Shown here: one piece after another, positions 3,988-5,792 of the stretch | How the letters are laid out: every line of letters starts with the position of its first letter | Numbering within the stretch: the first letter of the stretch is position 1 | From: Acidobacteriaceae bacterium | GTDB lineage: Bacteria; Acidobacteriota; Terriglobia; Terriglobales; Acidobacteriaceae | DNA length: 5,792 bases | Assembly: GCA_030039895.1 (NCBI GenBank) | Contig: JASHUR010000101.1 | Span: 1 to 5,792 of the forward strand | Direction: 5' to 3' | Position numbers and translations under genes: made by a program | Notes under the pieces: model-generated | What the model saw: only the letters and a program-made list of their open reading frames with translations | Told to the model about the DNA's origin: nothing | Database searches by the model: none

Positions 3988-5661
3988 TTACTCCAGTTTC
4001 GGCGCACTTTCCCACTGCGGGTGAAAGCCGCCTTCGCCCTGCGGTAACTCGTACTCATAAGGCCCCGCCTCAATGCGAGTTGGCGCCGTTCCATTCGCCC
4101 ACTCCAGGGTCGTGGATTGCCAGGGATTTTCCCCAGCAACCCGTCCCCGGCGTGCACTCACGAACACATTCCACAGGAAAACCAGTTGCACCGCCGCTAA
4201 AAGCAGCGCTGAATATGTGATGCCGCGCTCGACCGGAATGAGTGCTGCAAAATTTGTAGCAGGCCCGGCAAGCCGGTCGTAGTGCCGCGGCTCACCCGCC
4301 AGTCCTGCAAAGTGCATCGGCAAAAACGTCCCATACGCCGCAATCAGGCTCACCCAGAAGTGCACCTTGCCCAGCGCTTCATTCATCAGACGCCCCGTCA
4401 TCAGCGGAAACCAGTAGTACACCCCCGCAAAAACCCCGAACACCCCTGCCATCGCCATAATCAGATGAAAATGCGCCACCACAAAGAAAGTGTTATGCAG
4501 ATACGCATCCAGCGCCGGCTCCGCCAGCAGCGGCCCGCTCAGCCCGCCCACAATAAAGAACGAAAGGAACCCCAGCGCAAACAGCATCGGAGTCTGCAGC
4601 CGCAACCCGCCGCCCCACAGCGTCGCCAGCCAGCCAATCACTTCCACCGTGCTCGGAACCGCAATCGCCATCGTCACCATCGCAAACGCCGTCCCGGCAT
4701 ACGGATTCATCCCGCTCACAAACATGTGATGGCCCCACACCGCCAGCCCCAGTAGTCCGATCGCCACCAGCATGCCCGCCATCATCTTGTACCCGGCCAC
4801 GCGCCGCCGCGTAAAGTTGGCAAAAAGGGAAGTGGCCAGCCCCATCCCCGGCAGCACCGCGATGTACACCTCCGGGTGCCCAAAAAACCAGAACAGGTGC
4901 AGCCACAGCAGCGGCGACCCATCCCCATGCCCCACCACGCGCCCGTCAATCATGTCGTTCATCGGGATAAAAAAGCTTGACCCGAAGTGCCGGTCGCTGA
5001 ACAACAGCACCACCGCCGCCAGTAGCACCGCAAACGCCAGCAGCGTCAATATTGAGGCCACCAGCCACGCCCACACCGTCATCGGCAGCCGGCCCCATGT
5101 CATCCCCGCGCGCCGCTCACCCAGAATCGTCGCCAGCATGTTCACCGCGCTCAGCCACGCCGCAACGCAAAATATCCCGATGCTTACCAGCCACAGGTCC
5201 ATCCCCAGCCCCTGCCCAGGCCCAGCCGCAGGCAATGCGCTCAGTGGCGGATAGCTTGTCCATCCCGAAATAGGCGCGCCGCCTGCTGTAATATGGGCCG
5301 CAGAAATCAACACCAGAAACGCCGCCACCGTCAGCCAGAAGGCCGTCGCATTGATCCGCGGAAACGCCATGCCCTTCGCGCCGATCTGCTCCGGCAGCAC
5401 CAGATTCGCAAAGCCCGACTGCGGAGCCGTCGTCAGCACAAAGAAGATCATCAGCGTCCCGTGCATCGTCACCAGAGCCAGATAATCCTCCGGCTTCATC
5501 ACCCCAAAGTAGGGAAGCACCGCATTCGGCCACACCCGGTGGAATCGCATCAGCAGCGACAGCGTTGTTCCCACCGCAACCGCCGCCAGTGCCAGCAGCA
5601 GATACATCACTCCCAGCCGCCGATGCTCCGTCGTAAAAACCCTCCCGAGCGCCCGCTTCAC
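3988..5661 (-). CDS. coxA: Cytochrome c oxidase subunit I, with altered proton-channel residues
   Basis: Catalytic subunit of an A-type heme-copper oxygen reductase, 557 residues with about 12 membrane spans, a normal length. It reduces oxygen to water at a heme/CuB centre and pumps protons. Visible ligands: H67 (TMHGTLMIFF) and H399 for the low-spin heme, H397 (VVAHFH) for the high-spin heme, and H262, H311 and H312 for CuB. HPEVY (262-266) includes the Tyr that cross-links to the CuB His and the inner-channel Glu (E264). Unusual positions are G97 in IGAKGMAFPR (the D-channel Asp is normally here), E340 in VPSTVE (normally the K-channel Lys) and N390 in LHNTFF (normally the Mg ligand Asp). 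The start is GTG at 5661: it lies in a GTGA overlap with the coxB stop, GGGAGG sits 7 bases upstream, and TTEHRRLGVMYL (10-21) is the usual N-terminus. Confidence 0.97.
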   Translation of the reverse strand: MKRALGRVFTTEHRRLGVMYLLLALAAVAVGTTLSLLMRFHRVWPNAVLPYFGVMKPEDYLALVTMHGTLMIFFVLTTAPQSGFANLVLPEQIGAKGMAFPRINATAFWLTVAAFLVLISAAHITAGGAPISGWTSYPPLSALPAAGPGQGLGMDLWLVSIGIFCVAAWLSAVNMLATILGERRAGMTWGRLPMTVWAWLVASILTLLAFAVLLAAVVLLFSDRHFGSSFFIPMNDMIDGRVVGHGDGSPLLWLHLFWFFGHPEVYIAVLPGMGLATSLFANFTRRRVAGYKMMAGMLVAIGLLGLAVWGHHMFVSGMNPYAGTAFAMVTMAIAVPSTVEVIGWLATLWGGGLRLQTPMLFALGFLSFFIVGGLSGPLLAEPALDAYLHNTFFVVAHFHLIMAMAGVFGVFAGVYYWFPLMTGRLMNEALGKVHFWVSLIAAYGTFLPMHFAGLAGEPRHYDRLAGPATNFAALIPVERGITYSALLLAAVQLVFLWNVFVSARRGRVAGENPWQSTTLEWANGTAPTRIEAGPYEYELPQGEGGFHPQWESAPKLE

Positions 5662-5792
5662 TCCTCAGCCTCCCGCGCCCGTTCACGCTCTGCAATCCAC
5701 TTTGCGTAATCCGCTGGAGAAACCACCATCAGCCGCGTCTGCATCCGGTCGTGCCCCAACCCGCACACCTGGCTGCACAAAATCGGATACGT
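5658..5792 (-). CDS. coxB: Cytochrome c oxidase subunit II, C-terminal fragment with CuA site
   Basis: The last 44 residues of subunit II, truncated by the right edge of the window. Subunit II takes electrons from cytochrome c through the binuclear CuA centre in its periplasmic cupredoxin domain. The fragment contains CSQVCGLGHDRM, which matches the CuA signature C-x3-C-x3-H-x2-M and so supplies four of the CuA ligands, followed by MVVSPADYAKWI and a charged tail ending EAEE. The residue between the Cys pair that is commonly Glu (CSE) is Gln here (codon 5771-5769). The fragment ends soon after the cupredoxin domain, so no C-terminal cytochrome c domain is fused, unlike classic caa3 subunit II. 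Its stop overlaps the coxA GTG by 4 bases (GTGA). Confidence 0.93.
   Translation of the reverse strand, partial: TYPILCSQVCGLGHDRMQTRLMVVSPADYAKWIAERERAREAEE
5669..5674 (-). promoter_or_regulatory. Ribosome binding site of coxA, GTG start
   Basis: GGGAGG on the minus strand lies 7 bases before the GTG at 5661, inside the last codons of coxB. The GTGA overlap of start and stop supports translational coupling of coxB and coxA. Confidence 0.65.

Noticed and set aside
4282..4755. A 157-codon plus-strand frame inside coxA
   Set aside because: It is Arg/His/Gln/Pro-rich, as expected from the antisense of a GC-rich membrane protein gene. coxA is unambiguous.
3988..5661. CoxA as a nitric oxide reductase-like member (eNOR type) because the proton-channel residues are absent
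   Set aside because: HPEVY with the cross-linking Tyr is intact, and the gene sits with a subunit II bearing CuA and a subunit III, which fits an oxygen reductase.

Overview
The window is GC-rich chromosomal DNA from an aerobic bacterium. The best guess is an acidobacterium of the Terriglobales type. This rests on the overall gene content and on a short Cys-x2-Cys membrane protein at the end of a cytochrome oxidase cluster, a type I recall from acidobacterial genomes. It was not checked against a database. No rRNA, tRNA, CRISPR array or mobile element was found.

Layout. (1) Positions 1-1012, minus strand: the 5' end of a complex I operon in the order nuoA, nuoC, nuoD (nuoD runs off the left edge). 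nuoB is missing between nuoA and nuoC. A sigma70-like promoter with an overlapping inverted repeat lies upstream of nuoA. (2) Positions 1247-2193, plus strand: three small genes. They encode an antibiotic-biosynthesis-monooxygenase-fold protein, a UBP-type zinc finger protein, and a 64-residue single-span membrane protein whose stop codon sits inside a likely intrinsic terminator. (3) Positions 2261-2647, minus strand: a VOC (glyoxalase-fold) protein, divergent from thiS (2738-2953, plus), a sulfur-carrier protein with no thiazole genes beside it. (4) Positions 2950-5792, minus strand: the end of an aa3/caa3-like cytochrome c oxidase operon in the order coxB (partial), coxA, coxC, then a small exported or membrane Cys-x2-Cys protein that overlaps the thiS stop by 4 bases.

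How the parts fit. NADH dehydrogenase (complex I) feeds quinone, and the heme-copper oxidase ends the chain at oxygen, so two ends of one respiratory chain lie within 6 kb, separated by a patch of small genes. The most notable observation is in the oxidase. All heme and CuB ligands and the HPEVY element are intact. However, the Asp at the mouth of the D channel is Gly, the K-channel Lys is Glu, and both acidic ligands of the Mg/Mn site (one in CoxA, one in CoxB) are amides. Nothing here looks like a defence system or a wholly new system. The oxidase variant, its small partner protein, the extended ThiS tail and the nuoB-less operon are the items that most deserve follow-up.
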